A stretch of DNA of 64,000 nt, taken from assembly GCA_013376735.1 (NCBI GenBank), contig VINJ01000001.1, positions 3,162,001-3,226,000 of the forward strand, in the 5' to 3' direction. Positions 17,126 through 25,488 of this stretch are shown piece after piece. The translations under genes were made by a program, and so were the position numbers. The notes under the pieces are model-generated. The model was not told the origin of the DNA and searched no databases. It saw only the letters and a list, made by a program, of their open reading frames with translations. Position 1 is the first letter of the stretch. Every line of letters begins with the position of its first letter. This stretch comes from a bacterium Scap17 (GTDB taxonomy: Bacteria; Pseudomonadota; Gammaproteobacteria; Pseudomonadales; Halomonadaceae).

Positions 17126-17680
17126 CTAAATAGTGAAGAATAAAAACGATGGCAAGGCAAGACCAAGCCCTATTAAATAAGCCACATAAGCAGGAATAAA
17201 AACCCAAAACTTATCTAATGTAATCCTAGAATTTATATGAATTTGTCTTATAAATGAAATTTCTAGTTCAGTAAACTCAGAACCTTCATCCAACAATTCA
17301 CATTTCATTGCTTTTATATAGGAGCTTTTATCCATGTCAGCTATATCCTTAAAAAACACCAAATCGGCGTTCTCAATATTATTTTCTCCAACTCTATTTT
17401 TATAAACATCTAACATAATATCATTAATTTTTGGAACATAAGCTGCGAGCAAAAAAATCAAACCGACTATCCAAATAAGAAATGCAAATTTATATAAAAT
17501 AATTCCAAAACAATTAAACTCATATTGAGAAGTTAGTCTAAACCCTATCGCTATGCTAGCTAGCGTGAAAGTAAATAAGAATCCATTCTTAGCTTCAGCA
17601 AACTTAAGCCAACCATCGACTCTGTCCAGTAAATTTTTCAAGAAATCAATTCTATCTTTAAAACTCAACTTGTTTTCCAT
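17126..17680 (-). CDS. Pycsar-like transmembrane effector (PycTM/DUF5706-like)
   Basis: 184 residues from ATG 17680, preceded by AAGGG at a 5-base spacing; a GTG two codons upstream is less likely. Predicted membrane segments are about 32-48, 58-82 and 158-183, with a charged cytoplasmic stretch between the second and third. The opening WLKFAEAKNGFLFTFTLAS resembles Pycsar membrane effectors, which bind cCMP or cUMP and damage the inner membrane to abort phage infection. The partner cyclase gene lies 9 bp downstream but is broken by an IS element, so the effector should lack its signal. The family call is by pattern and context; a SLATT-like sensor protein is the main alternative. Confidence 0.68.
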   Translation of the reverse strand: MENKLSFKDRIDFLKNLLDRVDGWLKFAEAKNGFLFTFTLASIAIGFRLTSQYEFNCFGIILYKFAFLIWIVGLIFLLAAYVPKINDIMLDVYKNRVGENNIENADLVFFKDIADMDKSSYIKAMKCELLDEGSEFTELEISFIRQIHINSRITLDKFWVFIPAYVAYLIGLGLALPSFLFFTI

Positions 17681-17731
17681 AAACACCCTTATAATATTAA
17701 GATAATAAAATTAATTATAAATGATAAATTA

Positions 17732-17761
17732 AACCCCGCCAGAGAAATCTCTGGCGGGGTT
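17732..17761 (-). terminator. Rho-independent terminator of ridA
   Basis: AACCCCGCCAGAG and CTCTGGCGGGGTT form a 13-bp stem around a 4-base loop. On the - strand the stem is followed by a T-rich stretch, so it serves ridA. Confidence 0.85.
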
Positions 17762-17780
17762 AGAAAAACCATACTGCGAG

Positions 17781-18140
17781 TTACTTCACCGCAGCGACCA
17801 CGGTAATTTCACACAGCAGTTCCGGGCTGGCCATGGCGGCTTGTACACAGGCGCGGGCGGGGGCGTGGCCTTGTGGTACCCAGGTATCCCAGATGTCATT
17901 GAAGGGTTTGAAGTCGTCCATCGACTTGAGATAGACCGTGGCGGAGAGCAGGTGCTCGCGGTCGGTGCCGACTTCTTCCAGCAATGCATCGACACGCGCG
18001 AGCATGCTGTTGGCCTGGTCCGTGATATTCCCGAAGCGGTGGTCCGGCCCGGCGACCTGGCCACACAGGTAGATGGTGTTGTTGTGGATTACGGCGCGGC
18101 TCATGCGTGCCTTGGTGTCGTGACGTTGGATATCGCTCAT
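17781..18140 (-). CDS. ridA: RidA family enamine/imine deaminase
   Basis: 119 residues from ATG 18140, with AAGGA 8 bases upstream. The family fold is clear: [23 protein letters not shown] and the signature [11 protein letters not shown] with the active-site arginine R96 and E111 nearby. RidA proteins hydrolyse reactive 2-aminoacrylate-type enamines released by PLP enzymes. It is the first host gene beyond the AT-rich island. Many RidA paralogues exist and the subgroup is not fixed by sequence alone. Confidence 0.88.
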   Translation of the reverse strand: MSDIQRHDTKARMSRAVIHNNTIYLCGQVAGPDHRFGNITDQANSMLARVDALLEEVGTDREHLLSATVYLKSMDDFKPFNDIWDTWVPQGHAPARACVQAAMASPELLCEITVVAAVK

Positions 18141-18353
18141 GGAGAGTGTCCTTGTACCGTTCTTCTTGGAGTGTGAAAGACGCACCAGCGTAAGGGAAAC
18201 CCCCTCAGCGGCATGGCGCGCAATGAGGATAAGCGGCCATCAGCGTTCCAGATTCCGGCGGGCGGCGCAACGCGACCTGCGGGGTATTTTCCAGTCGTCG
18301 AGAGGGTTTCTGCCTTGCGTACCTGTAACCACTCCCCAGGAGGCAGAAATGAA

Positions 18354-18395
18354 GACGCCGCGCCGTCCCGACATGACACGGGAAGGCGCGGCGTT
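18354..18395 (-). terminator. Terminator downstream of the universal stress protein gene
   Basis: A long GC-rich hairpin (GACGCCGCGCC with GGCGCGGCGTT, plus TCCCG/CGGGA) with an 8-base loop lies 34 bp past the usp stop. The T tail on the - strand is short. Confidence 0.6.
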
Positions 18396-18428
18396 CTCAT
18401 TGCCCGGCAGGGCGTGGGCTGAACAGTG

Positions 18429-19319
18429 CTAGCGCAAGATCAGCAGCGGCACCGTGGCGTTGCGAATCATCTCGGTAGTGGTGCTGCCGACCAGCAACTG
18501 ACGGATGCGCGAGTGGCCGTAGGCGCCCATCACCAGCATGTCGATGGCGTGCTGTCGGGCATATTCGCGCAGGCAGGCTTCTACCTCCCCCGCCTTGAAG
18601 CTGGCCTGCACGCTGAAACCTGCCGCGGTGAGAGTGTCGCGCGCGGCGTCCAGCGGTGCCTGATGCTCCACCGTTTCCGCGCCGACCATCACCAGATGCA
18701 GCTCCGCGCCCTTGAGCAGCGGGCTTGCCGCCAACACCTCGACGGCGCGCTTGATGGTGCTGCTGCAATCGAAGGCGATCAGCACCCGAGTCGGTACAGC
18801 GAACTCACCCGGCACCACCAACACGGGACGATGCAGGCTGCGAATCACGCGCTCCAGATTGCTGCCCAGGTGCTCGCTGGCCTGCTCCGCCCCTTCACCA
18901 CGCTTGCCGATCACCAGCAGGCGAATCTCGTCTTCCAGTTCCTCCAGGGTCTCGACCAGCTCGCCATTGCGCTGGCGTGGGCGCGGCTCGGTGATACCCG
19001 CTTGCACGGCGCGCTTGTAGGCGGCCTCCAGCATCAGACGGCCCTGCTCCTGGGCGATGCGCCCGCGCTGCTCATCCAGGGTGGCGAGTTCTTCCAGCAG
19101 GTGCTCGCGCGCGCCGAGCCCGATGCTGCCGGAAAGATCACTGGTGGTCTCGCCCGCCCCTTCATGGCGGTCGATCACATGCAGGAAGCTCAGCGGTGCC
19201 GAGAGACGTTGGCTTGCCCATACGGCGGCATCACACACGGCGACGGCAAAGGCGGAGCCGTCAATGCAGGCGGTGATCTTGTCATGGCCTGTCGGGGCAC
19301 TGGCAGAGGATTGGCTCAT
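18429..19319 (-). CDS. Universal stress protein with two UspA domains
   Basis: 296 residues from ATG 19319, preceded by AAGGAAG; upstream in-frame codons lack such a site. Two UspA domains lie at about residues 1-150 and 155-296. The C-terminal domain holds the ATP-binding loop G-x2-G-x9-G-S (GAYGHSRIRQLLVGST); the N-terminal one has a less regular version near GKRGEGAEQ. It is cytoplasmic and probably a regulator in stress or transport control. The gene follows the SulP transporter gene on the same strand, a common pairing. Confidence 0.88.
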   Translation of the reverse strand: MSQSSASAPTGHDKITACIDGSAFAVAVCDAAVWASQRLSAPLSFLHVIDRHEGAGETTSDLSGSIGLGAREHLLEELATLDEQRGRIAQEQGRLMLEAAYKRAVQAGITEPRPRQRNGELVETLEELEDEIRLLVIGKRGEGAEQASEHLGSNLERVIRSLHRPVLVVPGEFAVPTRVLIAFDCSSTIKRAVEVLAASPLLKGAELHLVMVGAETVEHQAPLDAARDTLTAAGFSVQASFKAGEVEACLREYARQHAIDMLVMGAYGHSRIRQLLVGSTTTEMIRNATVPLLILR

Positions 19320-19403
19320 GGCGTGCTTCCTTATGCTGACGATCAAGGTTGGCGCTTCGGGCGCCTGTCTCGAGATTACCACCTTCCGGCCCCATGAACG
19401 CAA

Positions 19404-19436
19404 ACGGCGGGCAGCCCGTGTGGGACTGCCCGCCGT
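19404..19436 (-). terminator. Hairpin after the SulP gene
   Basis: ACGGCGGGCAG and CTGCCCGCCGT make an 11-bp stem with an 11-base loop, 64 bp beyond the SulP stop. T runs on either side are weak, so attenuation rather than full stop is possible. Confidence 0.6.
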
Positions 19437-19499
19437 CTTTCCGCATGAATCACGCTGCTGGCGCCATCGCTCTCGATCAGGCGGGTGGCACCAACGGGA

Positions 19500-20987
19500 T
19501 CAGTGACCCATCAGCTTCTCGACCGCATCCGGCTTGTCATGCACCGCGAAGCGATCCACCAGCGTGGCGCTGGCTTCGTTGAGGCCACGCACCTCGACCT
19601 CGGTCCCCTCGCGGCGGAACTTGACCACCACGGTGTCCAGCGCGCCGATGGCGGTGATATCCCAGAAGTGCGCACGGCTGACGTCGATGACGACACGCTC
19701 GACGGTCTCCTTGAGGTCAAAACCGGCCTGGAACTGCTCGCTGGAGGCGAAGAACACCTGACCGACCACGCGGTATTCGCGGGTACGGCCATCGGCATTC
19801 ATGTCGCTGCCGATATGCAGCACCTGACCGATCTTGTTGGCGAAGAACAGCGCCGAGAGCAGCACGCCGACCAGCACGCCGAGCGCGAGGTTGTGGGTCG
19901 CGACCACGACGGCCACCGTCGCCAGCATGACGATGTTGGTGGACATCGGGTGGGTCTTGAGATCACGGATCGACTGCCAGGAGAAGGTGCCGATGGAGAC
20001 CATGATCATCACCGCGACCAGAGCGGCCATCGGAATCTGCGAGACCCACGGGCCGAGGAACACGACCAGAATCAGCAGCACGACACCCGCCACCATGGTG
20101 GAGAGACGTGTGCGACCGCCGGACTTCACGTTGATCATCGTCTGACCGATCATCGCGCAACCCGCCATGCCGCCGAGGAAGCCGGTGACGACGTTGGCCG
20201 CGCCCTGGCCCTTGCACTCACGGTTCTTGTCGGACGGCGTGTCGGTCAGGTCATCGACCAGGGTGGCCGTCATCAGGGATTCCAGCAGGCCCACGACCGC
20301 CAGCGGCAGCGAGTACGGCAGGATGATCCACAGGGTTTCCAGATTGAAGGGGATGTCCGGAATCAGGAACACCGGCAGGCTGTCCGGCAGCTCGCCCATG
20401 TCGCCGACGGTGCGGATATCCAGACCGACGACCATGGAGAAGATGGTCAGCACGATGATGCAGACCAGCGGCGACGGCAGCAGCTTGCCAACCTTTGGCA
20501 CCAGCGGCAGCAGGTAGATGATGCCGAGACCGGCCGCGGTCATGGCGTAGACGTGCCAGGTGACGTTGGTCAGCTCCGGCAGCTGGGCCATGAAGATCAG
20601 GATCGCCAGCGCATTCACGAAGCCGGTGACCACCGAGCGCGACACGAAGCGCATCAGCGAGCCGAGCTTGAAGTAGCCGAAGATGATCTGGATCACGCCG
20701 GTCAGCACGGTGGCGGCCAGCAGGTATTCCAGGCCGTGGTCCTTGACCAGGTCGACCATCAGCAGTGCCATGGCACCGGTGGCGGCGGAGATCATGCCCG
20801 GACGGCCACCGGCGATGGCGGTCACCACGGCGATGGAGAAGGAGGCATACAGGCCGACCTTGGGGTCGACACCGGCAATGATGGAGAAGGCGATGGCTTC
20901 GGGGATCAGGGCCAACGCCACCACCAGGCCGGACAGGATGTCGGGCCGGAGGTTGGAGAGCCACTGCTGTTTGAGGCTGCTTGTCAT
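19500..20987 (-). CDS. SulP-family anion transporter with STAS domain
   Basis: 495 residues. The SulP signature opens the protein ([25 protein letters not shown]), followed by about 10-12 membrane segments to about residue 385 and a cytoplasmic STAS domain at about 400-490 ([23 protein letters not shown]). Family members move sulfate, bicarbonate or dicarboxylates across the inner membrane. The length and [27 protein letters not shown]-type core fit sodium-dependent bicarbonate or sulfate carriers; the substrate cannot be fixed. Adjacent to the usp gene. Confidence 0.9.
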   Translation of the reverse strand: MTSSLKQQWLSNLRPDILSGLVVALALIPEAIAFSIIAGVDPKVGLYASFSIAVVTAIAGGRPGMISAATGAMALLMVDLVKDHGLEYLLAATVLTGVIQIIFGYFKLGSLMRFVSRSVVTGFVNALAILIFMAQLPELTNVTWHVYAMTAAGLGIIYLLPLVPKVGKLLPSPLVCIIVLTIFSMVVGLDIRTVGDMGELPDSLPVFLIPDIPFNLETLWIILPYSLPLAVVGLLESLMTATLVDDLTDTPSDKNRECKGQGAANVVTGFLGGMAGCAMIGQTMINVKSGGRTRLSTMVAGVVLLILVVFLGPWVSQIPMAALVAVMIMVSIGTFSWQSIRDLKTHPMSTNIVMLATVAVVVATHNLALGVLVGVLLSALFFANKIGQVLHIGSDMNADGRTREYRVVGQVFFASSEQFQAGFDLKETVERVVIDVSRAHFWDITAIGALDTVVVKFRREGTEVEVRGLNEASATLVDRFAVHDKPDAVEKLMGH

Positions 20988-21251
20988 CGAGTCGTCCGCA
21001 ACAGGTTGGGGAAGGTGGTGTGCGTGCTGAATCCTGGCGCTGTCGAGTCAGTCTGGCGTCCGGTTGTGGCAATCTTCATCACTGCCGTCAGGGGCAGTGC
21101 CGCTCGCGCCTGGCTCGCGTCGTGAAGTCGCTATCGTTTCCGGTCGCACTGTGGCTTTCTTCGCGCCATGAGCTCTTCGCTCCGGTCGCCGTGAGGCGTC
21201 CGGAGGGCTGTCATTTGACAGTGAATAAACTCGGGGATAGGAGGAATTGTA

Positions 21252-22307
21252 TCAGTTGCCGCCCGCAGACGCATCCGCAGAAGGCGCGCGCGTGGCCTGC
21301 AGGTGACGCAGGCGGCGGTCGATCAGGCTCTTGATCAGCATCGCGCCCAGCACCATGGCGCCGCCCACCCAGCCGCGCAGGGTCAGCGACTCGTCCAGCA
21401 CCCACCACACCCACAGGATGCCGAACACGCTTTCCAGCAGCATCAGCAGTGCCACCTCGGCGGACGGCAGATACAGCGGGCCGCGCTGGATCAGCGTGAA
21501 GCCCAGCGGCGAGAGCACCAGACACAGCAGCACCAGCCAGCCGGCGCGCTGAGCGAAATCATCGCTGTGCGAGGGCCATAGCTGGGTGAGCACGCTCTCG
21601 AGGCCCTCTGCTGCACCCTCGCCTACCCCTCCCCCAGAGGCTGCCAACCATATGCAGGCCAGCAGGCCGCACAGCGCGGTCAGCAGTCCTGACAGTGTCA
21701 GCATCGGGCTCATGTCGAGGCCCGGGCGCGTGCGACACAGCGTGAAGTTGCCCGCCAGCGACAGGCTGCAGCCCAGCGCGAGCAGATTGCCGGTCAGCGA
21801 GCCGCTGCCCGCCTCGTCCATCACCAGCAGCGTGATGCCCGCCAGCGAGACCAGAATCGCGCCCCATACATGGCGCGGCTGGCGCTCGCCCAGCCATAGC
21901 CGCGACATCAGTGCCGCGAACAGCGGACTGGCGGCGAGGATGATCAGCACATTGCCGGCGCGGGTGTATTGATTGGCGAGCACGAAGCCCAGCGTGGAGC
22001 CGGTGAACAGCAGCGCGACCCACAGCCCCGTGCGCCCGCAGCCACGCATGCGTGCCAGCGCACTGATAAAGCGCTGGCCAGGCCCGCCGCGCTGGGTGAG
22101 CAGCAGAATCAGCGCGAAGCCGATGGCCGTCAGCAGGCCGCGCCAGAACACCAGCGGGCCATCGGCGACATCGGCGAGGCGCAGCAACAGCGCATCCGGC
22201 GAGATCAGCAGCACGCCCAGCGCCGTCAGCGCGACGCCACGCGCCTGCAGGGCTCTGGCATCCGGGCTGTGATCGCGGGAAAGGTGGGAGTCAGTCGCCG
22301 GCTTCAT
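21252..22307 (-). CDS. EamA/DMT-family transporter
   Basis: 351 residues with about ten hydrophobic helices arranged as two EamA repeats (first from about residue 27, second from about 185). Motifs such as GPLVFWRGLLTAIG and GPLYLPSAEVALLMLLESVFG fit metabolite/drug exporters of this superfamily. Its start lies 6 bases after the HAD hydrolase stop, so both are probably co-transcribed. Substrate unknown. Confidence 0.87.
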   Translation of the reverse strand: MKPATDSHLSRDHSPDARALQARGVALTALGVLLISPDALLLRLADVADGPLVFWRGLLTAIGFALILLLTQRGGPGQRFISALARMRGCGRTGLWVALLFTGSTLGFVLANQYTRAGNVLIILAASPLFAALMSRLWLGERQPRHVWGAILVSLAGITLLVMDEAGSGSLTGNLLALGCSLSLAGNFTLCRTRPGLDMSPMLTLSGLLTALCGLLACIWLAASGGGVGEGAAEGLESVLTQLWPSHSDDFAQRAGWLVLLCLVLSPLGFTLIQRGPLYLPSAEVALLMLLESVFGILWVWWVLDESLTLRGWVGGAMVLGAMLIKSLIDRRLRHLQATRAPSADASAGGN

Positions 22308-22313
22308 GCACGC

Positions 22314-23186
22314 TCAGTCCGATTCGATGGACAGGTGCGACTGGCGCCAATCGACCACCGGCCAGCCACGCGCTTCGGCGAACTGGCGCAGCGGCGCATC
22401 CGGCTGGGTGGCGTGGGGATAATCGACCCGCTCGAGCAGCGGCAGGTCGTTGTGGGAATCGGAGTAGCCCCACAGTGCCTGCGGCGCACGCTTGAGCTGG
22501 CTTGCGTCTTCCAGCCAGGCATCCAGCGCCGCCAGCTTGCCTTCGCGGAAGGTGACGATGCCGGTGGTCTCGCCGGTGAAGCGGCCCGCTTCATCGAAGG
22601 CAGGATGGGTGGCCAGCGCGCCATCGGCGGTCAGGCGACTGGCGATGGGGCCGACCAGATGGTGCATGGAGGCGGAGATGATCAGGGTGCGATGGCCCGC
22701 CTCGCCGTGTTCGGCGAGACGCGCGATGCCGCCTTCCAGCAGACGCGGCATCACCATCTCCTCCACGAAGCCATCGACCTCGCGGCGTACCTCATCGCGA
22801 TGCCGCCCGATGAGCGGGCTGAGCAGATGGCCGGTGTGCTCGTGGATATCCAGAGTGCCGGCGTGATACTCGCTCTGATGGCGCTCGCCGATGGCCATGA
22901 AGGCTTCGACATCCTCGATCCAGCCACAGGCGGCCATCCAGCGCATCCACATGCCAGTGCAGTCGCCATCGAGCAGGGTATCGTCGAGATCGAACACCGC
23001 CAGCGGAGAGTCCAGCTGGCAGAAATGGCGCAGATATCCCTCACCCGGCGGGGATAGCGGTGGCAGCAGCGTCACGGCATCGCAGTCGGCGCAGAGGTCC
23101 GCCAGCGGCGAGCGGCGGACCTCTACCCCGGGAGCAGCATTGAGGGCGCGCGGCGCAGCAGGGGGTGAGGGCATGGTTCGAGTCAC
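22314..23186 (-). CDS. HAD-superfamily hydrolase (SerB-like, subfamily IB)
   Basis: 290 residues. The HAD motifs are all visible: motif I FDLDDTLLDGD with nucleophile D66 and acid D68, motif II ISAS, motif III Lys in FREGK, and motif IV GYSDSHNDLPLLE. Subfamily IB enzymes remove phosphate from phosphoserine or similar metabolites. The first 60 residues are an extension without HAD features. Start is GTG 23186 with GGAG 7 bases upstream; ATG 23174 is an alternative. Operonic with the EamA gene. Confidence 0.86.
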   Translation of the reverse strand: MTRTMPSPPAAPRALNAAPGVEVRRSPLADLCADCDAVTLLPPLSPPGEGYLRHFCQLDSPLAVFDLDDTLLDGDCTGMWMRWMAACGWIEDVEAFMAIGERHQSEYHAGTLDIHEHTGHLLSPLIGRHRDEVRREVDGFVEEMVMPRLLEGGIARLAEHGEAGHRTLIISASMHHLVGPIASRLTADGALATHPAFDEAGRFTGETTGIVTFREGKLAALDAWLEDASQLKRAPQALWGYSDSHNDLPLLERVDYPHATQPDAPLRQFAEARGWPVVDWRQSHLSIESD

Positions 23187-23303
23187 GACAGGCTCCGAGT
23201 GGACGAGAGAGTCAACGGCTTCCTGCCGTTACTGCGTGACCCTCGCATGCGGCGCCGCGCTGGGCAAGTCCGTCGCGCCTTCACGACCCGCTGTCGCTGC
23301 GCG

Positions 23304-24317
23304 CTAGCGCTGGGCGAGTCGAGCCAGCGCCAGGCTGGCAATCGCGGTGTCCTGCACGCCGGTGCCGGTCAGGTCTGCCACCGTGATGCGGGTATCAGTG
23401 GTGGTTTCGGTCTCTTCATCTCTGTTCTGGTCACCCTCACGCAGACGGCGCCCATCGGCCAGCAGCTTGCCCAGCTCGTACACCTCGCACGCCTTGGCCT
23501 GGTCGTCATCCAGCCCCTTCAGCTCGCCATTGATTTCCGACTGGGCGCGGCTGTCACACACGAAGTAGTCGCAATCGGTCAGCACGTCGGCTTCCAGTTC
23601 GCGCTTCTCGGGGCTGTCGGAACCCATAGCGGTGACATGCACGCCTTCCGGCAGCATCGTGTATTCCAGCAGCGGCGTGTGAGACGGCGTGGCAGTGACG
23701 ATGATGTCGGCGTTCTGGCAGACCGCGTGCAGGCTGTCATGACTACGTATGGTGAGGCCCAGCCGCTCCTCCGTCTCACGCGCGAAACGCTCGGCCCGCT
23801 CCTTGTCGCGTGCCCAGACATCGACACTCTCGATGTCGCGCACCAGCCGCAGCGCCTCCAGCTGCAGGCTCGCCTGCTCACCGGCGCCGATCAGCGCGAC
23901 ACGCTTGCTGTCAGGGCGCGACAGGGCCTCGGCCGCCACGGCCCCGGCCAGTGCGGTGCGAATGGCGGTGAGATAGCCGCCGTCATTGAGCAGCGCCTCG
24001 GCAAGGCCGGTCTCGGCGGAGAACACCACCATCAGGCCATTGAGGCTCGGCAGGCCACGGGCGGGATTGTTGAAGAAGCCGGGGCTGATCTTGATCGCGA
24101 AGTGCTTGAGGCCCTGGATGTGGGCCGTCTTGACGTCCACCTCGCCATTGGCCTCCTCGATGGCCATCGACAGGATCGGCGGCTGCACCACCCTGCCTTG
24201 ACCCAGCGCGATAAAGGCGTCACGGATGGTGGCAAGCGCCGTGGTATCCAGCCCCACGACCTGCTCGATCTGTTCACGGGAATATGTCTGCATGCTTTCT
24301 TGAGTCGTTTCCGTCAT
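23304..24317 (-). CDS. eutC: EutC-like ornithine cyclodeaminase family protein
   Basis: 337 residues from ATG 24317, preceded by AAGGAGGG. The NAD-binding motif VALIGAGEQASLQLEAL and the K-x-ISPGFF-N substrate segment are typical of the ornithine cyclodeaminase/mu-crystallin family. In (hydroxy)ectoine utilisation clusters this family is represented by EutC beside EutB, exactly as here. It should act on an intermediate of hydroxyectoine breakdown. Last gene of the run ssd-atf-eutB-eutC. Without eutA or doeA/doeB next door, the assignment to ectoine rests on EutB/EutC pairing. Confidence 0.75.
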   Translation of the reverse strand: MTETTQESMQTYSREQIEQVVGLDTTALATIRDAFIALGQGRVVQPPILSMAIEEANGEVDVKTAHIQGLKHFAIKISPGFFNNPARGLPSLNGLMVVFSAETGLAEALLNDGGYLTAIRTALAGAVAAEALSRPDSKRVALIGAGEQASLQLEALRLVRDIESVDVWARDKERAERFARETEERLGLTIRSHDSLHAVCQNADIIVTATPSHTPLLEYTMLPEGVHVTAMGSDSPEKRELEADVLTDCDYFVCDSRAQSEINGELKGLDDDQAKACEVYELGKLLADGRRLREGDQNRDEETETTTDTRITVADLTGTGVQDTAIASLALARLAQR

Positions 24318-24375
24318 GCGCCCTCCTTCTGGTGTGCCGTCAGCTGTCTCACGCTGTGAGCCATGGGCGAAAAAA

Positions 24376-25485
24376 TCACTGCTGAGCGTCCGCCAGCAGC
24401 GCTCGGGCCTGATCGAAGGTCTCCAGACTGACACCGTTGCCGCTGATGATCAGCGCGACACGCTGGCCGCGGATCGACTCGGCCAGCCCCGGGTCACTCT
24501 CCCCCAGCCGTGAGGCCTCAAGTGCGGCGAGACCGACCACGGCGGCGCCCTCGACCAGCAGCTTCTCCTCTTCCAGCAGCATCAGCATGGCGCGGGCGAT
24601 GGCACGCTCGCTGACCTGATGGTGGTGATCCATCACGCGGCGCACCAGCGGCAGCGTGGTGTGATTGCCAAGCCCGATGCCGCCGCCCAGTGAGTCGCCG
24701 AGGCTGGCGACCTCTTCCACCTCCACCGGCTCGCCTGCCTGCAGGCTGTGCCACATGGCCGCGCCTTCGGTGAGGCTGATGCCATGCACGCGGGTTTCGG
24801 GGCGAATCGCCTTGAGCGCCGCCCCGATACCGCCGAGCAGGCCGCCGCCGGACAGTCCAATCAGTACCTGATCGAGCTGCGGGCAATCCTCCATCAACTC
24901 AAGCCCGATGGTGCCCTGACCGGCCGCGATCAGCGGGTCATCGAAGGGTGGCACCGCCAGCATGCCCTCCTCCTCGACCAGCCGATTGACCTCGTGGAAG
25001 GCCTCGTCCTGGCTGCGCCCGACCCGGCGCACCTCGACACTGCCACCAGTGGCACCGCCCAGCTCACCCAGCGCCTCGATGGCACGCACCTTGTTGGCGG
25101 GCACCTGCTCGGAGAGACAGATGACCGCCCTGAGGCCACGGCGCATCGCGGCGTAGGCCAGCGCGCGACCATGATTGCCGGTGGAGGCGGTGGTCACACC
25201 GCACTGGAGGCGCTCGTAGGCCTCGCCGGAGGCCTGCTCCGCCACGGCGGCCAGCAGATTGCTGGCCCCGCGCAGCTTGAAGGCGCCGGTGGGCTGGCGG
25301 GTCTCCAGCTTGAGCAGAATCTCGGCATCGAAGCGGCGCGACAGCCCCGGTGACGGTACCAGCGCCGTGCGTTCGACACCCGTGGCCGTCGATGAATGAA
25401 ACAACCGCTGGCGCGCGGCATGGATATCGGCCAGCGCCAGCGGCGTTTCCCGTGTGCTCTTGAGCGGGGGCAAGGTCAATGCCAT
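24376..25485 (-). CDS. eutB: EutB-like PLP-dependent dehydratase
   Basis: 369 residues of the fold type II (threonine/serine dehydratase) group. PLP lysine K70 lies in QPTGAFKLRGA, the glycine loop is GLSGGGLLGGIG, and SGNG near the end contacts the pyridine nitrogen. EutB of hydroxyectoine utilisation belongs here; a threonine or threo-hydroxyaspartate dehydratase is the alternative. It starts 3 bases after the aminotransferase stop, so translation is probably coupled, which would explain the weak ribosome binding site. Confidence 0.78.
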   Translation of the reverse strand: MALTLPPLKSTRETPLALADIHAARQRLFHSSTATGVERTALVPSPGLSRRFDAEILLKLETRQPTGAFKLRGASNLLAAVAEQASGEAYERLQCGVTTASTGNHGRALAYAAMRRGLRAVICLSEQVPANKVRAIEALGELGGATGGSVEVRRVGRSQDEAFHEVNRLVEEEGMLAVPPFDDPLIAAGQGTIGLELMEDCPQLDQVLIGLSGGGLLGGIGAALKAIRPETRVHGISLTEGAAMWHSLQAGEPVEVEEVASLGDSLGGGIGLGNHTTLPLVRRVMDHHHQVSERAIARAMLMLLEEEKLLVEGAAVVGLAALEASRLGESDPGLAESIRGQRVALIISGNGVSLETFDQARALLADAQQ

Positions 25486-25488
25486 GAC

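Larger units (their letters stand above)
15150..17731. other. AT-rich foreign island
   Basis: Base composition changes abruptly from GC-rich to AT-rich within the PPTase gene near 15150 and returns at the ridA terminator near 17732. Codon use inside (AAA, ATA, AGA, TTA) differs from both sides; only the IS481 element is closer to the host. No integrase, tRNA or flanking repeat marks how the island arrived. It carries the cyclase and membrane effector genes of a Pycsar-like system. Confidence 0.8.

Noticed and set aside
19485-21125. 546-codon open frame on the + strand opposite the SulP gene
   Set aside because: His/Asp/Gln-rich antisense product of a membrane-protein gene; no ribosome site or family feature.
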